Program-made: the position numbers and the translations under genes
NCBI RefSeq assembly: GCF_023703775.1
Contig: NZ_CP098514.1
Coordinates: forward strand, 2,763,998 to 2,827,997
Direction: 5' to 3'
Source: Haloplanus sp. GDY1
GTDB taxonomy: Archaea; Halobacteriota; Halobacteria; Halobacteriales; Haloferacaceae
DNA: 64,000 bases
The notes under the pieces: generated by a model
Database searches by the model: none
Told to the model about the DNA's origin: nothing
Seen by the model: only the letters and a program-made list of their open reading frames with translations
In this document: positions 34,903 to 43,492 of the stretch, one piece after another
Numbering within the stretch: position 1 is the stretch's first letter
How the letters are laid out: each line of letters starts with the position of its first letter

Positions 34903-36123
34903 ATGAGCCACGACGACCTCGAACGCGCGGGATTCAAGGACCGAACCCGCGTCGCCGAGGCCTTAGAGACCGTGCTCGCGTCGGTCTCGGGCCACGACCG
35001 AACCGACCGGGTGGCGCTCGGCCGGGCCGACGGCCGCACGCTCGCCGAGACGGTGACCGCGCCGGCGCCCGTCCCGGGCTACGACCGCGCGGCGATGGAC
35101 GGCTACGCCGTCCGCGCGGAGGACACCTTCGGCGCCAGCGACCGGTCCCCGACGGTCCTCCGCGAGGGCGACGGCGCCGTCGCCCCGGGCGAGGCCGTCC
35201 GCGTCCACACCGGCAGCGACCTGCCCGACGGCGCCGACGCCGTCGTGATGATCGAGCGGACGGAACTCGTCGGCGACGAGGTGGAGGTGTTCGACGCCGT
35301 CGCCGAGGGCGAGAACGTCGGCGACGTCGGCGAGGACGTCGCCGAGGGCGAGACGCTCTACGAACCCGGCCACCGGATCCGCCCCTCCGACCTCGGCCTC
35401 CTGAAGTCCGTCGGCGTCGAACGGGTCGAGGTGTACGACCCGCCGACGGTCGGCGTGATTCCGACGGGCGAGGAACTCGTCCAGCGGGACCCCGACCCGG
35501 GCGAGGTGATCGAGACGAACGGCCTCACCGTCTCCCGACTGGCCGACCGCTGGGGGGCGATCCCCACCTACCGGAACGTCGTCGACGACGACCCCAACGC
35601 CATCCGCGCCGCGATCCAGCGCGACCTGGCGAAAGACGTCGTCGTCACCACCGGCGGGTCGTCGGTCGGCGAGCGCGACTACACGCCCGAGGTGGTCGAC
35701 GACCTGGGCGAGGTGCTCGTCCACGGCGTCGCCCTCAAACCCGGACACCCGGTCGCCCTCGGCGTCGTCGAGGACACGCCCGTGATCATGCTCCCGGGCT
35801 ACCCCGTCGCCTGCATCGTCAACGCCGTTCAGTTCCTCCGCCCCGTCCTCAAGACCGTCGGCAACATGCCCGTCCCCGACCACCCGACCGTCGAGGCCGA
35901 ACTGTCACGGAAGGTGTCGAGCGAACCCGGCACCCGGACCTTCGCCCGGGTGCGCCTGACCGAGAGCGAGGACGGAACCGTCGCCGAACCCACCCGCGCC
36001 AGCGGGTCGGGCGTCCTCTCCAGCGTCGCCCTCGCGGACGGCTGGGTCGTCGTCCCCGAGGGTCGGGAGGGGTACGACGCCGGGGAGACCGTCGCGGTCG
36101 AGAACTGGGAGTGGTCGGCGTGA
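34903..36123 (+). CDS. moeA: molybdopterin molybdenumtransferase MoeA
   Basis: 406 residues from the ATG at 34903; the TATA-like TTTTTGTAT about 27 nt before suggests a leaderless start. The conserved MoeA elements are AMDGYAV (about 62-68), [29 protein letters not shown] and [12 protein letters not shown], followed by GYPVACIVN. MoeA inserts molybdate into adenylated molybdopterin. The next gene, a second MoeA with an added domain, begins with GTG inside its stop (GTGA), so translation is coupled. Confidence 0.93.
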   Translation: MSHDDLERAGFKDRTRVAEALETVLASVSGHDRTDRVALGRADGRTLAETVTAPAPVPGYDRAAMDGYAVRAEDTFGASDRSPTVLREGDGAVAPGEAVRVHTGSDLPDGADAVVMIERTELVGDEVEVFDAVAEGENVGDVGEDVAEGETLYEPGHRIRPSDLGLLKSVGVERVEVYDPPTVGVIPTGEELVQRDPDPGEVIETNGLTVSRLADRWGAIPTYRNVVDDDPNAIRAAIQRDLAKDVVVTTGGSSVGERDYTPEVVDDLGEVLVHGVALKPGHPVALGVVEDTPVIMLPGYPVACIVNAVQFLRPVLKTVGNMPVPDHPTVEAELSRKVSSEPGTRTFARVRLTESEDGTVAEPTRASGSGVLSSVALADGWVVVPEGREGYDAGETVAVENWEWSA

Positions 36124-38003
36124 GCGACCGCCGACAGTTCCGCGACCTCGAATCGCCGGCGGCCGCCCGCGAGGCCATCGGGAACCTCGACCTGACGCCG
36201 GCCCCCGAGACGGTCCCGCTCGACGAGGCGCGGGGGCGCGTCCTCGCCGAGCGGATCGACGCCGAACTCGACGTGCCGGGGTTCGACCGCGCGAGCGTCG
36301 ACGGCTACGCCGTCCGCGCCCGCGACACCTTCGGTGCCGACGAGGCCGACCCGGTCGTCCTCGATCGGATCGGCACCGTCCACGCCGGCGTCGAACCGGA
36401 CGTGGCGGTGCGGGAGGGGACCTGTGCCGAGATCTCGACCGGCGCGGTGATGCCCCCCGGCGCCGACGCCGTCGTGATGGTCGAGCGCACGGACGAGGTC
36501 GCGGACGGGATCGCAATGCGCACCTCGGTCGCGCCGGGCGACCGCGTGATGGTCGCCGGCGCCGACGTCGCCGCCGGGTCGCGGGCGCTCGGTCCGGGGA
36601 CCCTCCTCACGCCCCGCGAGATCGGCCTGCTGTCCGCGCTCGGCGTCGACGAGGTGCCCGTCCGCGGGACCCCCACGGTCGGCATCGTCTCGACGGGCGA
36701 CGAACTCGTCCGGCCTGGCGGGGACCTCCGCAGCGAGGCCGGCCAGATCTACGACGTCAACTCCTACACCATCGCCGCGGGCGTCGAGGAGGCGGGCGGC
36801 GAGGCCGTCCTCTACCCCCACGCCGGCGACGACTACGACGAGATGGAGCGCCTGCTGGTCGAGGCCGCCGAGGAGTGCGACCTCGTCCTCTCCTCGGGGT
36901 CGACCTCCGCCAGCGCCGTCGACGTGATCTACCGCGTCATCGAGTCGGAGGGGGAGCTCCTCCTGCACGGCGTGTCGGTCAAGCCGGGCAAGCCCATGCT
37001 CGTCGGCCGGCTGGAGGACTCGGCGTACGTCGGCCTCCCCGGCTACCCCGTCTCCGCGCTCACCATCTTCCGTACCTTCGTCGCCCCGGCGATCCGGTCG
37101 GCCGCCGGCCTCCCCGACCCGCAAACGGCGACCGTCGAGGGCCGCATGGCCGTCCGCGAGCGCTACGGCGAGGGACGGACCCGGCTCATGCCCGTCGGCC
37201 TCGTGGAGACCGACGACGGCACGCTCGTCTACCCCGTCGACAAGGGGAGCGGCGCGACGACGAGCCTCGTCGAGGCCGACGGCGTCGTCGAGGTGGACGC
37301 CGACACCGACTACCTCGCCGAGGGCGAGACGGTGACGGTGCAACTGTTCTCGCCGGACGTGCGCCCTCCCACCCTGCTCGGCGTCGGCGAGGACGACCCC
37401 GCGCTCTCGCGCCTGCTCGACCGGATCGAGCGCCCCCGCTATCTCGACGTGGGGAGCCGACAGGGGCGGCGGCGCCTGCGTGACGGCGTGCCCGACGTCG
37501 CCGTCGTCTCCGGACCCTCGGATCGCGACGTCGACGCCGTCGACCTGGGCGGCTGGACCCGCGAGTGGGGGCTCGTCGTCCCCGCCGGAAACCCCCGGGA
37601 CGTGGCGGGGCTCGCGGACCTGATCGACCGCGACCTGCGCTTCGTCAACCGGGCGACCGACTCCGGACTCCGGGCCAGCCTCGACGCCGAACTCGACCGC
37701 TTGGCCGACGACCGCGGCGTCGACCGCTCCGACATCACCGACGCCGTCGACGGCTACGACCTGACGGTCAAGGGCTTCGAGAGCCCGGCGCGGAAGGTGC
37801 TCGCGGGCGCGGCCGACGCCGGTCTGGGCCTCCGAGCGACGGCCGACGCGCTCGATTGCGGGTTCGTCCCCCTCGGCACCGAGTCCGTGCGCGTCCTCGC
37901 GAACCCCGAGCGGACCGGGAAGGCGGGCGTCCGGGCGCTCGACCGGGCGCTCGACTCGGCTCTCGACGACGCCGTCGCCGAGCTCGACGGGGTCGACAGC
38001 TGA
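36120..38003 (+). CDS. MoeA-like protein fused to a C-terminal substrate-binding (PBP-like) domain
   Basis: 627 residues from the GTG overlapping the previous stop. Residues 1-400 are MoeA: SVDGYAV, EISTGAVMPPGADAVVMVE, PTVGIVSTGDEL. The loop that is [10 protein letters not shown] in the first MoeA reads SSGSTSASAVDV here, a marked change at the molybdate/cofactor face. From about 415 a periplasmic-binding-protein-like domain follows (YLDVGSRQGRRRL, VPAGNPRDVAGL, VNRATDSGLRASLD). This MoeA-PBP fusion recurs in archaea, and the extra domain may bind molybdate, tungstate or a cofactor. The two MoeA proteins may serve Mo and W or different steps. Confidence 0.88.
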   Translation: MSDRRQFRDLESPAAAREAIGNLDLTPAPETVPLDEARGRVLAERIDAELDVPGFDRASVDGYAVRARDTFGADEADPVVLDRIGTVHAGVEPDVAVREGTCAEISTGAVMPPGADAVVMVERTDEVADGIAMRTSVAPGDRVMVAGADVAAGSRALGPGTLLTPREIGLLSALGVDEVPVRGTPTVGIVSTGDELVRPGGDLRSEAGQIYDVNSYTIAAGVEEAGGEAVLYPHAGDDYDEMERLLVEAAEECDLVLSSGSTSASAVDVIYRVIESEGELLLHGVSVKPGKPMLVGRLEDSAYVGLPGYPVSALTIFRTFVAPAIRSAAGLPDPQTATVEGRMAVRERYGEGRTRLMPVGLVETDDGTLVYPVDKGSGATTSLVEADGVVEVDADTDYLAEGETVTVQLFSPDVRPPTLLGVGEDDPALSRLLDRIERPRYLDVGSRQGRRRLRDGVPDVAVVSGPSDRDVDAVDLGGWTREWGLVVPAGNPRDVAGLADLIDRDLRFVNRATDSGLRASLDAELDRLADDRGVDRSDITDAVDGYDLTVKGFESPARKVLAGAADAGLGLRATADALDCGFVPLGTESVRVLANPERTGKAGVRALDRALDSALDDAVAELDGVDS

Positions 38004-38056
38004 CGACCCCACCGCGTTCGTGTCGGCCGATACCCCGATAATGTGGCCGGGGCTAT

Positions 38057-38755
38057 ATGTGTGCCGACGGCCAACTGCGGGGCGTGTCCGCCCGTCCGAC
38101 CGTCCTCCACGTCGACGACGACCGAACGATGCTCGACCTGTCGAGCGACTGGGCCAGCGACGAGGGGCTGACGTGGCTGACGGCGTCCGACCCCGCCGCC
38201 GCGCTCACGCTCCTGTCCGACAACGACGTCGACTGCCTCGTCAGCGACTCGCTTCGCACCCCCGACGGCGACTCGTTCGTCGACCGGGCGACCGACGCCG
38301 ATCCGGACCTGCCCGTGGTGCTGTTCACCGCCACCGACCGCGACGCGGTCGCTCCCGACACCCGCCGGGTGGCCTCGGGGTACGTCCGGAAGGGGACGAC
38401 CGACCAGTTCTCCGCGCTCCTCGAACGCGTCTCGGCGCTCGTCGCCGACCAGCCGTCGGGTCACTCCGCGGCCGACGGGGGCGACGACTGGGAACTCGTC
38501 GGCCACCACGACTGGGACGGCGCCGGGACCGACCTCGCGACGACCATCGTCACCGCCGTCGAGGAGCACACCGAACGGGACGTGTCGACGGCGGCGCCGC
38601 TGTACGAGAGCATCGACGCCGAGATTCTGGAGTCGCTCCTCCGCCGTCCGGAGGGCGAGCCACGAACCGGGATCCGGGTTCGCTTCCCCTTCGCCGGCCA
38701 CGAACTCGCGGTGGCCAGCGACGGGCGGATCCTGCTGCGGTCGGCGACGGCATAG
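38057..38755 (+). CDS. response regulator with receiver and HalOD1 output domains
   Basis: 232 residues from the ATG at 38057; a GTG 27 nt later (VSARPTVLHVDDD) is an alternative start. The receiver domain is intact: HVDDD acidic pocket, phospho-acceptor Asp in LVSDSLRTPDG, Thr in LFTAT, Lys in YVRKG. After a linker, residues 150-230 fit HalOD1, a haloarchaeal output domain without a DNA-binding fold. No histidine kinase is adjacent, so it belongs to an orphan or distant phosphorelay. Confidence 0.82.
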   Translation: MCADGQLRGVSARPTVLHVDDDRTMLDLSSDWASDEGLTWLTASDPAAALTLLSDNDVDCLVSDSLRTPDGDSFVDRATDADPDLPVVLFTATDRDAVAPDTRRVASGYVRKGTTDQFSALLERVSALVADQPSGHSAADGGDDWELVGHHDWDGAGTDLATTIVTAVEEHTERDVSTAAPLYESIDAEILESLLRRPEGEPRTGIRVRFPFAGHELAVASDGRILLRSATA

Positions 38756-38779
38756 CGGACGGCTCCTGCTGCCGGCCGC

Positions 38780-39430
38780 TCAGGCGACGGGCCGACTGAG
38801 CCCGCGCAGTTCCCTGATGCTCTCGATCCGCCGATCGCAGAGGATACAGTGGCCGCGCCGCCCGTGGCCGTGTCGTTCGATGTGGATCGCGTCCAGGTCG
38901 ACGTTCCAGGCGGCCCCGACGTCGACCGCGCTGTCGCCGACCAGCGCGCCGCCGTCCGCGGCGGTGGCTCCGAGGCCCCCCATCGCCGTTCGCACCGGAT
39001 CGGGGTTCGGCTTCATCCCGACGTCCGGGGAACAGCAGACGACCGTCTCGAACCAGTCGCGGATGTCGAGGTGGTCCAGGACGACCCCCGTGACCGGCTC
39101 CGGACAGTGCGTCACGATGCCGAGCGGTCCGTCGTAGTCGCTCAGGAGGGCGGCGTCGTCGTAGAGGTACGTCGCCTCCGCTCGCGCCCGGGGATCGTCC
39201 ACCTCGTCGAACACCTCCCAGAACCGCTCGACGCTCACGCCCGCCGACTCGCGGAGCCGCCGTCGCTCGTCGCCGATCCCGTGCCACAGGGCGTAGGCGG
39301 TCTCGTCGGAGAATCGGTGACCGAGACGGTCGCCGACCTCGTCGAACGTCCCTCGCACGTACGTCCAGTCCACGTCCACGAGCGTCCCGTCGAGGTCGAA
39401 CAGCCAGAAGTCGTAGGCGGTGTCGACCAT
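38780..39430 (-). CDS. HAD-superfamily hydrolase
   Basis: 216 residues. Motif I is FDLDGTL, with D12 as nucleophile and D14 as the general acid/base. A helical cap follows (about 20-95), then motif II in GIVTHC, a lysine in GMKPNPDP and the acidic motif IV in ALVGDSAVDVGAAW. This is the phosphoglycolate phosphatase-like layout, and the small-molecule phosphate substrate is unknown. Unusual is the C-terminal HCILCDRR, a CxxC-bearing tail that could bind a metal. Confidence 0.85.
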   Translation of the reverse strand: MVDTAYDFWLFDLDGTLVDVDWTYVRGTFDEVGDRLGHRFSDETAYALWHGIGDERRRLRESAGVSVERFWEVFDEVDDPRARAEATYLYDDAALLSDYDGPLGIVTHCPEPVTGVVLDHLDIRDWFETVVCCSPDVGMKPNPDPVRTAMGGLGATAADGGALVGDSAVDVGAAWNVDLDAIHIERHGHGRRGHCILCDRRIESIRELRGLSRPVA

Positions 39431-39512
39431 TCGCCTCCCCGTACGCGCGGCCGGAACAAGTGTGTTCCGCCCGCGCCGTCGGGCCGTCTCCGTCGCGGGT
39501 CGGCCGTCCCGA

Positions 39513-39872
39513 TCAGTCGGTCACGCGGACGGAGCTACCCAGGTGTGCGTGCAGGACCTCGCGCGGCGGGTCGTCGAACGCCGGGTCGTCCGCGACGGCC
39601 GCCCGGAGGGCGTCGAGGTACGCCTCGTCGGTTCGGAGTTCGCTGAACGTCACGTCCGTGACGGGCACCGAGAGCCAGTCCTCGGCCAGGTCGCGGAGGT
39701 GTCCCTCGTCGCTCACCTCGCCGCGCCACAGCGCGTCGCGGAAGAACAGCCAGCCTTCGGTCCCGGGGTCGGCGGCGGGGCTGGTGACCACCGTCTCGAA
39801 CGTGTCCGGGTCGGCCGTCACGTCCGTCGGATCGAGGCGGAACGTCACCCGGAAGACGTAGGCGGCGTCCAT
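39513..39872 (-). CDS. LWR-salt protein (haloarchaeal family)
   Basis: 119 residues with the DALWRGE motif near residue 47 that names the family, flanked by WLFFRD and a YVFRVTFRLDP start. It is confined to haloarchaea and has no known activity. The stop-to-start spacing with the pterin dehydratase gene upstream is zero, so both are co-transcribed. That arrangement is the only clue to its role. Confidence 0.8.
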   Translation of the reverse strand: MDAAYVFRVTFRLDPTDVTADPDTFETVVTSPAADPGTEGWLFFRDALWRGEVSDEGHLRDLAEDWLSVPVTDVTFSELRTDEAYLDALRAAVADDPAFDDPPREVLHAHLGSSVRVTD

Positions 39873-40148
39873 CTATCGCTCGGCGTCGAACAGGCCCGCG
39901 AGACGGAGGTCGGTGTCGGTGATCCCGCCCGCCTCGTGGCTGGTCAGTCGCACCTCCACCTCGTCGTATCGGATCGTGATCTCGGGGTGGTGGAACTCCT
40001 CGTCGGCCACCTCCGCGACCCGGGTGGCGAAGGTGACGCCGTCGAGGTAGTCGTCGAAGGGGTAGACGCGGACGATCTCGTCACCGTCTCGCTCCCAACT
40101 GTCCGGAAGCTGTCGGTCGATCTCGTCGTCGTCGAGCCGGTTCGGCAT
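39873..40148 (-). CDS. 4a-hydroxytetrahydrobiopterin dehydratase (PCD/DCoH)
   Basis: 91 residues, the usual length. The signature EFHHPEITIRYDEVEV (51-66) has H53-H54-P55, followed by the acidic HEAGGITDTD. The family dehydrates carbinolamine pterins made by aromatic amino acid hydroxylases and also moonlights as a folate/molybdopterin-related factor in microbes that lack such hydroxylases. It abuts the LWR-salt gene. Confidence 0.92.
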   Translation of the reverse strand: MPNRLDDDEIDRQLPDSWERDGDEIVRVYPFDDYLDGVTFATRVAEVADEEFHHPEITIRYDEVEVRLTSHEAGGITDTDLRLAGLFDAER

Positions 40149-40190
40149 GTCTCACCGTCCGCCCGGCCGAGGAATAACGATTGGGGTGGC

Positions 40191-41525
40191 CTACTCCTCG
40201 CGCAGGCCGTCGAGGACGTGCTGGGGGATGTCCTCGTCCATCCCCTCGCGGGGCGTCTCGGCGCTGGGCGGCGCCGAGCGGTCGCCGCCGAACTCGGGGT
40301 CGAACAGGCCGAGGGCGGTCTGGATGGTCGTCCAGTCGTCCTCGGCGGCGGCGTCCCGGAGGCTCTCGGTCGGCGCGGCGAGCAACTGGCCGACGAGCGC
40401 GTCGGCCAACGAGGCGACCGTCTCGCGTTGCTCGTCGGTCAACCCGCCCTGGGACTCCAGCCGCGACAGCGCGGTGTGGAGTTCCCGCTCCTTGACCATC
40501 TCGGCGCTCTCGTACATCGCGCTGATGGCCTCGTCGGCCTGTCGTCGCTTGAACGAGTCGATCAGGCGGTCGAACTCCTCGTCGATCATCCGCTCGACCG
40601 TCTCGGCGGCCTCCCGACGCCGCTCCCGCGTCTCGTCGGTGATGGCCTCCAGCGAGTCGATGTCGAAGGCCTCGACGCCGTCGACGTCGGCGACCGCCGG
40701 GTCGACGTCGCGCGGCTGCGCGAGGTCGATGACGAGCGTCTCCCCGGCGTCGGCGAGCGCCGAGCGGTCGAGGACGTACCTCGGACTGTCGGTGGCGGTG
40801 ACGAGGACGTCGGCCCGCTCGGCGGCGGCGGCCGCCCGGTCGAGGCCGACGCCCGTCGCCGCCGTCTCCACCTCCTCGGCGAGGTGGGTGGCGTGGGGTA
40901 TCGTCCGGTTGGCGACCACGAGTTCCGACACGCCCGTGTCGTCGAACGCCTGGGCCGCCAGCCGACCCATCTCGCCGGCGCCGACGACCAGGGCCGTCGT
41001 CCCGTCCAGGTCGCGCTCGCGGGTCGCGAGTTCGACCGCCGCGCTCCCCAGCGACACCACGCCCTCGTTGATCGTCGTCTCGGTTCGCGCCCGCTCGCCG
41101 ACGTGCAGGGCCTTCGTGATCGCCGGATCGAGGACCGGACCGATGCCGCCGACGCCCCGGGCCGTCTCGAACGCCGTACGGAGCTGGCCGATGATCTGGT
41201 CCTCGCCGAGGACGAGCGACTCCAGCCCCGCCGCGACGCGCATCAGGTGACGGAGGCTGGCCTCGTGGTCCAGTTCCCTGACGGCGCCGTCGCGAACCTC
41301 GGGCGCGAACGCCGCGAGGGCGGCGCGCCCGGCCGCCGCGTCCTCCGTCACGACGTACGCCTCGGCGCGGTTGCAGGTCTGGAGCGCGAACGCCTCGTCG
41401 ACGCCGTCGCTCGCCAGCAGGTCGCGGACGGCGGTCGACTCGTCGTCGTCGGCTGCGGACTCGATCTCGTCGACCGTCGCACGCCGGTGGGACACCGTCA
41501 CCCCGCTGATGACGCCCGTCGTCAC
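40191..41525 (-). CDS. hemA: glutamyl-tRNA reductase
   Basis: 444 residues from a GTG preceded by a strong Shine-Dalgarno-like GAGGTG at about 7-nt spacing. The catalytic cysteine is C51 in LQTCNRAEAYVV. RHLMRVAAGLESLVLGEDQI and the NADPH turn GAGEMG follow, and the C-terminal dimerisation helices are rich in Arg/Glu. It makes glutamate-1-semialdehyde, the first committed step to heme, siroheme and cobalamin. The siroheme-synthase gene often found beside it in haloarchaea is not here. The 285-bp upstream gap is GC-rich with no recognisable gene. Confidence 0.95.
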   Translation of the reverse strand: MTTGVISGVTVSHRRATVDEIESAADDDESTAVRDLLASDGVDEAFALQTCNRAEAYVVTEDAAAGRAALAAFAPEVRDGAVRELDHEASLRHLMRVAAGLESLVLGEDQIIGQLRTAFETARGVGGIGPVLDPAITKALHVGERARTETTINEGVVSLGSAAVELATRERDLDGTTALVVGAGEMGRLAAQAFDDTGVSELVVANRTIPHATHLAEEVETAATGVGLDRAAAAAERADVLVTATDSPRYVLDRSALADAGETLVIDLAQPRDVDPAVADVDGVEAFDIDSLEAITDETRERRREAAETVERMIDEEFDRLIDSFKRRQADEAISAMYESAEMVKERELHTALSRLESQGGLTDEQRETVASLADALVGQLLAAPTESLRDAAAEDDWTTIQTALGLFDPEFGGDRSAPPSAETPREGMDEDIPQHVLDGLREE

Positions 41526-41810
41526 AGGTGCTCACCTCGGGACTCGCGGATCATTCGATTCGATTCGCATCACGGTTTGCGCGCGTCCTACCTAAACTCT
41601 TCCAATGACGCCGCCGCTCCCGCGCCGGCGTCGGGGTCCGGTTCGGGGGTCGCCCCGGCGTCGTCGCCCCCGACGCCGACGACCGGATCCGTTGCATACG
41701 CCACCCTCCGCGATACGGCGTCTTAAACGTCCCGTCGTCTCCCGGTCGCTGAAAATCCCCCGTGTCGGCCGTCGGAAGGCTCATGCGCGTCCGTTCCTTA
41801 CGCCGTGTCG

Positions 41811-42536
41811 ATGACCGTCTCTCGACGAACCCTCCTCGCGACCGCGGGCGTGGCCCTCGGGGGCGTCGCCGGCTGTCTCGGCGGCGGTGGCGGCGGCAGT
41901 GCCGAGAACCTCGACGGCTACGAGTCCACGACGACCGACGGCCAGTCCGTGCCGCTCGCCCCCCTGAGCGACGTTCACGAGTGGTACGAATCGGACCGCG
42001 CCCGCTTCGCCGACGCGCGCTCGCGGGCCGCGTACCGGCAGTCACACATCGAGGGCGCGGTGTGGAGCCCCGCGCGCTACGGACAGGAGACCGACGACCC
42101 CGTGGCCGACTGGTCCGCGGACACGCTCGTCGTCACCTACTGTGGCTGTCCGCACCACCTCTCCTCGATGCGCGCGGCGGCGCTCATCCAGGCGGGCTAC
42201 GAGCGGGTGGCCGCCATCGACGAGGGGTTCTGGGCGTGGCAGGACGCGGGCTATCCGGTCGCCGGCGGTGCGCCGAACCTGGAGCCGGCCCTCCACGTCG
42301 TCGAGGGGCGGACCGACCCCGACTTCGCCGGCGAGTGGGCGTGGGCTCGACACGACCCCTCCGGCCAGCGCGAGGTCACGCCCATCGCCGACGACGGCTC
42401 CTACGCGCTGAACGTCCGCTTCGCCGGCGTGGCGCCGACCGACTCGATCAGGCTCACCACGCCCGGGTACGAACTGTCGGCACCCCTCGGATCGCTCGCC
42501 GGGGGCGTCGTCGGCGCCGACGGCCGTCTCGCCTAG
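41811..42536 (+). CDS. Tat-exported lipoprotein with a rhodanese-like domain
   Basis: 241 residues from ATG 41811. The signal SRRTLLATAGVALGGVAGC is a twin-arginine lipobox with C22 lipidated. A Gly-rich spacer precedes a rhodanese fold: RARFADARSRAAYRQSHIEG and the active-site loop VVTYCGCPHH, with C111 as the candidate sulfur carrier and a second cysteine two residues later. The C-terminal 80 residues form a beta-rich extension. An extracytoplasmic sulfur-transfer or redox role is inferred. It shares a CTAG stop overlap with the convergent DUF5778 gene. Confidence 0.82.
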   Translation: MTVSRRTLLATAGVALGGVAGCLGGGGGGSAENLDGYESTTTDGQSVPLAPLSDVHEWYESDRARFADARSRAAYRQSHIEGAVWSPARYGQETDDPVADWSADTLVVTYCGCPHHLSSMRAAALIQAGYERVAAIDEGFWAWQDAGYPVAGGAPNLEPALHVVEGRTDPDFAGEWAWARHDPSGQREVTPIADDGSYALNVRFAGVAPTDSIRLTTPGYELSAPLGSLAGGVVGADGRLA

Positions 42537-42940
42537 GCGTCGTCCTCCAGCACGACGCTCGTCACCTCGTACCCGCGGTCGCGGATGTCCGCCACCAGCG
42601 CCTCCTGGTCCACGTCCGCCTCGTAGTAGAACACGATGTCGAAGGTGCCGTCCCGGAGGAGCTGCTGGCACTCCCAGACGAACGCGTCGTCGTCGACGGT
42701 CAGGCCCTGGAACTGGTTCGAGGAGAAGTCCGTGTCGTCGTTGCCGGCGTAGATGTACGTCTCGCCCTTGCCGGCGTGGGCGGCGATGACCTCGTTGAGG
42801 TCGACCGTGAGTTCGTGCATCTCCAGGTCCTCCGACCCCGTGAGGTCGGTGTGGACGATGGCGCCCGCGAGGTCGATGTCGCCGGGCTCCAGGAGCGCCT
42901 TCGTCCGCCGGTAGAGGTCGTCGTCGACTGCGTCGCTCAT
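42533..42940 (-). CDS. DUF5778-family haloarchaeal protein
   Basis: 135 residues from the ATG at 42940, with a highly acidic N-terminal helix region and a clear alternating beta pattern (GTFDIVFYYEADVDQEAL). It is soluble with no signal peptide or cysteine cluster beyond one Cys in WECQQL. Proteins of this kind are conserved in haloarchaea beside the lrp-carA locus, but the function is unknown. The Lrp regulator is 41 nt upstream on the same strand, so they may be co-transcribed. Confidence 0.7.
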   Translation of the reverse strand: MSDAVDDDLYRRTKALLEPGDIDLAGAIVHTDLTGSEDLEMHELTVDLNEVIAAHAGKGETYIYAGNDDTDFSSNQFQGLTVDDDAFVWECQQLLRDGTFDIVFYYEADVDQEALVADIRDRGYEVTSVVLEDDA

Positions 42941-42981
42941 GGGTCGGAGTGCGCGGGCCACGGTGTTACCCGTGACGGTTT

Positions 42982-43395
42982 TCATCCCAGCCGCTCGTCC
43001 AGGATCAGCCGCGTCTTCGTGTTCTGCACCTCGTCCAAGTCCCGCGCCTTCGTGATGAGTTCGTTGACGGCGCGCGTGTCCGCGGCGTCGACCACCATGA
43101 CGATGTCCTTCTCGCCGGACACCTGCCAGACGAAGTCCACCTCGTCCCACTCCGCCATCCGGTCGGAGACGCCGGTGGTGTCGACGTCCACCGCGACGGA
43201 CACCTCGATCATCGCCTTTACGTTGCCGGTGCGCGTCGCCACGGTGAACCGCTCGATCACCCCCTCGTCGATCAGTCGCTCGACGCGGTTGCGGACCGTC
43301 CCCTCGGAGGTGCCCACCCGATCCGCGATCTCGGTGTAGGGGGTCCGCGAATCCCGTCGGAGGATCGACAGAATCCGGCGGTCCAGTTCGTCCAT
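42982..43395 (-). CDS. lrpA: Lrp/AsnC-family transcriptional regulator
   Basis: 137 residues: an N-terminal winged HTH (LDRRILSILRRDSRTPYTEI then ADRVGTSEGTVRNRVERL) followed by a RAM/ACT-like domain with the GEKDIVMVVDAAD core. Such proteins form octamers and sense amino acids. It is divergent from carA over a 97-bp region holding a 15-bp perfect palindrome, so it probably regulates both itself and carbamoyl phosphate synthesis. Confidence 0.9.
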   Translation of the reverse strand: MDELDRRILSILRRDSRTPYTEIADRVGTSEGTVRNRVERLIDEGVIERFTVATRTGNVKAMIEVSVAVDVDTTGVSDRMAEWDEVDFVWQVSGEKDIVMVVDAADTRAVNELITKARDLDEVQNTKTRLILDERLG

Positions 43396-43426
43396 ACGGC
43401 GCCTTGTGCTGGGGCCCCCTTACCGA

Positions 43427-43441
43427 TTACGAATTTCGTAA
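43427..43441. promoter_or_regulatory. 15-bp inverted repeat between lrp and carA, candidate Lrp operator
   Basis: TTACGAA and TTCGTAA are perfectly inverted around one T. The site overlaps the AT-rich element upstream of lrp (about 32-46 nt before its ATG) and lies 20 bp before the carA TATA element. A second small palindrome GCTTCGAAAGC is at 43446-43456. Confidence 0.55.
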
Positions 43442-43459
43442 CTCAGCTTCGAAAGCAAG

Positions 43460-43467
43460 GCTTATTG
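43460..43467 (+). promoter_or_regulatory. TATA element of carA
   Basis: GCTTATTG is centred 30 nt before the ATG at 43493, consistent with a nearly leaderless transcript. Confidence 0.5.
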
Positions 43468-43492
43468 CGGGGACGTCCCTGTGTTTCTCGTA

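Noticed and set aside
34629-38003. One continuous frame of 1124 codons across both moeA genes
   Set aside because: Only the part after the GTG at 36120 reads as MoeA plus PBP. The upstream part is arginine/proline-rich shadow of the first moeA in another frame.
41526-41810. Possible small gene between hemA and the rhodanese lipoprotein
   Set aside because: The GC-rich stretch gives only low-complexity Pro/Ser/Ala or Arg frames, and no start has a promoter or ribosome-binding site.
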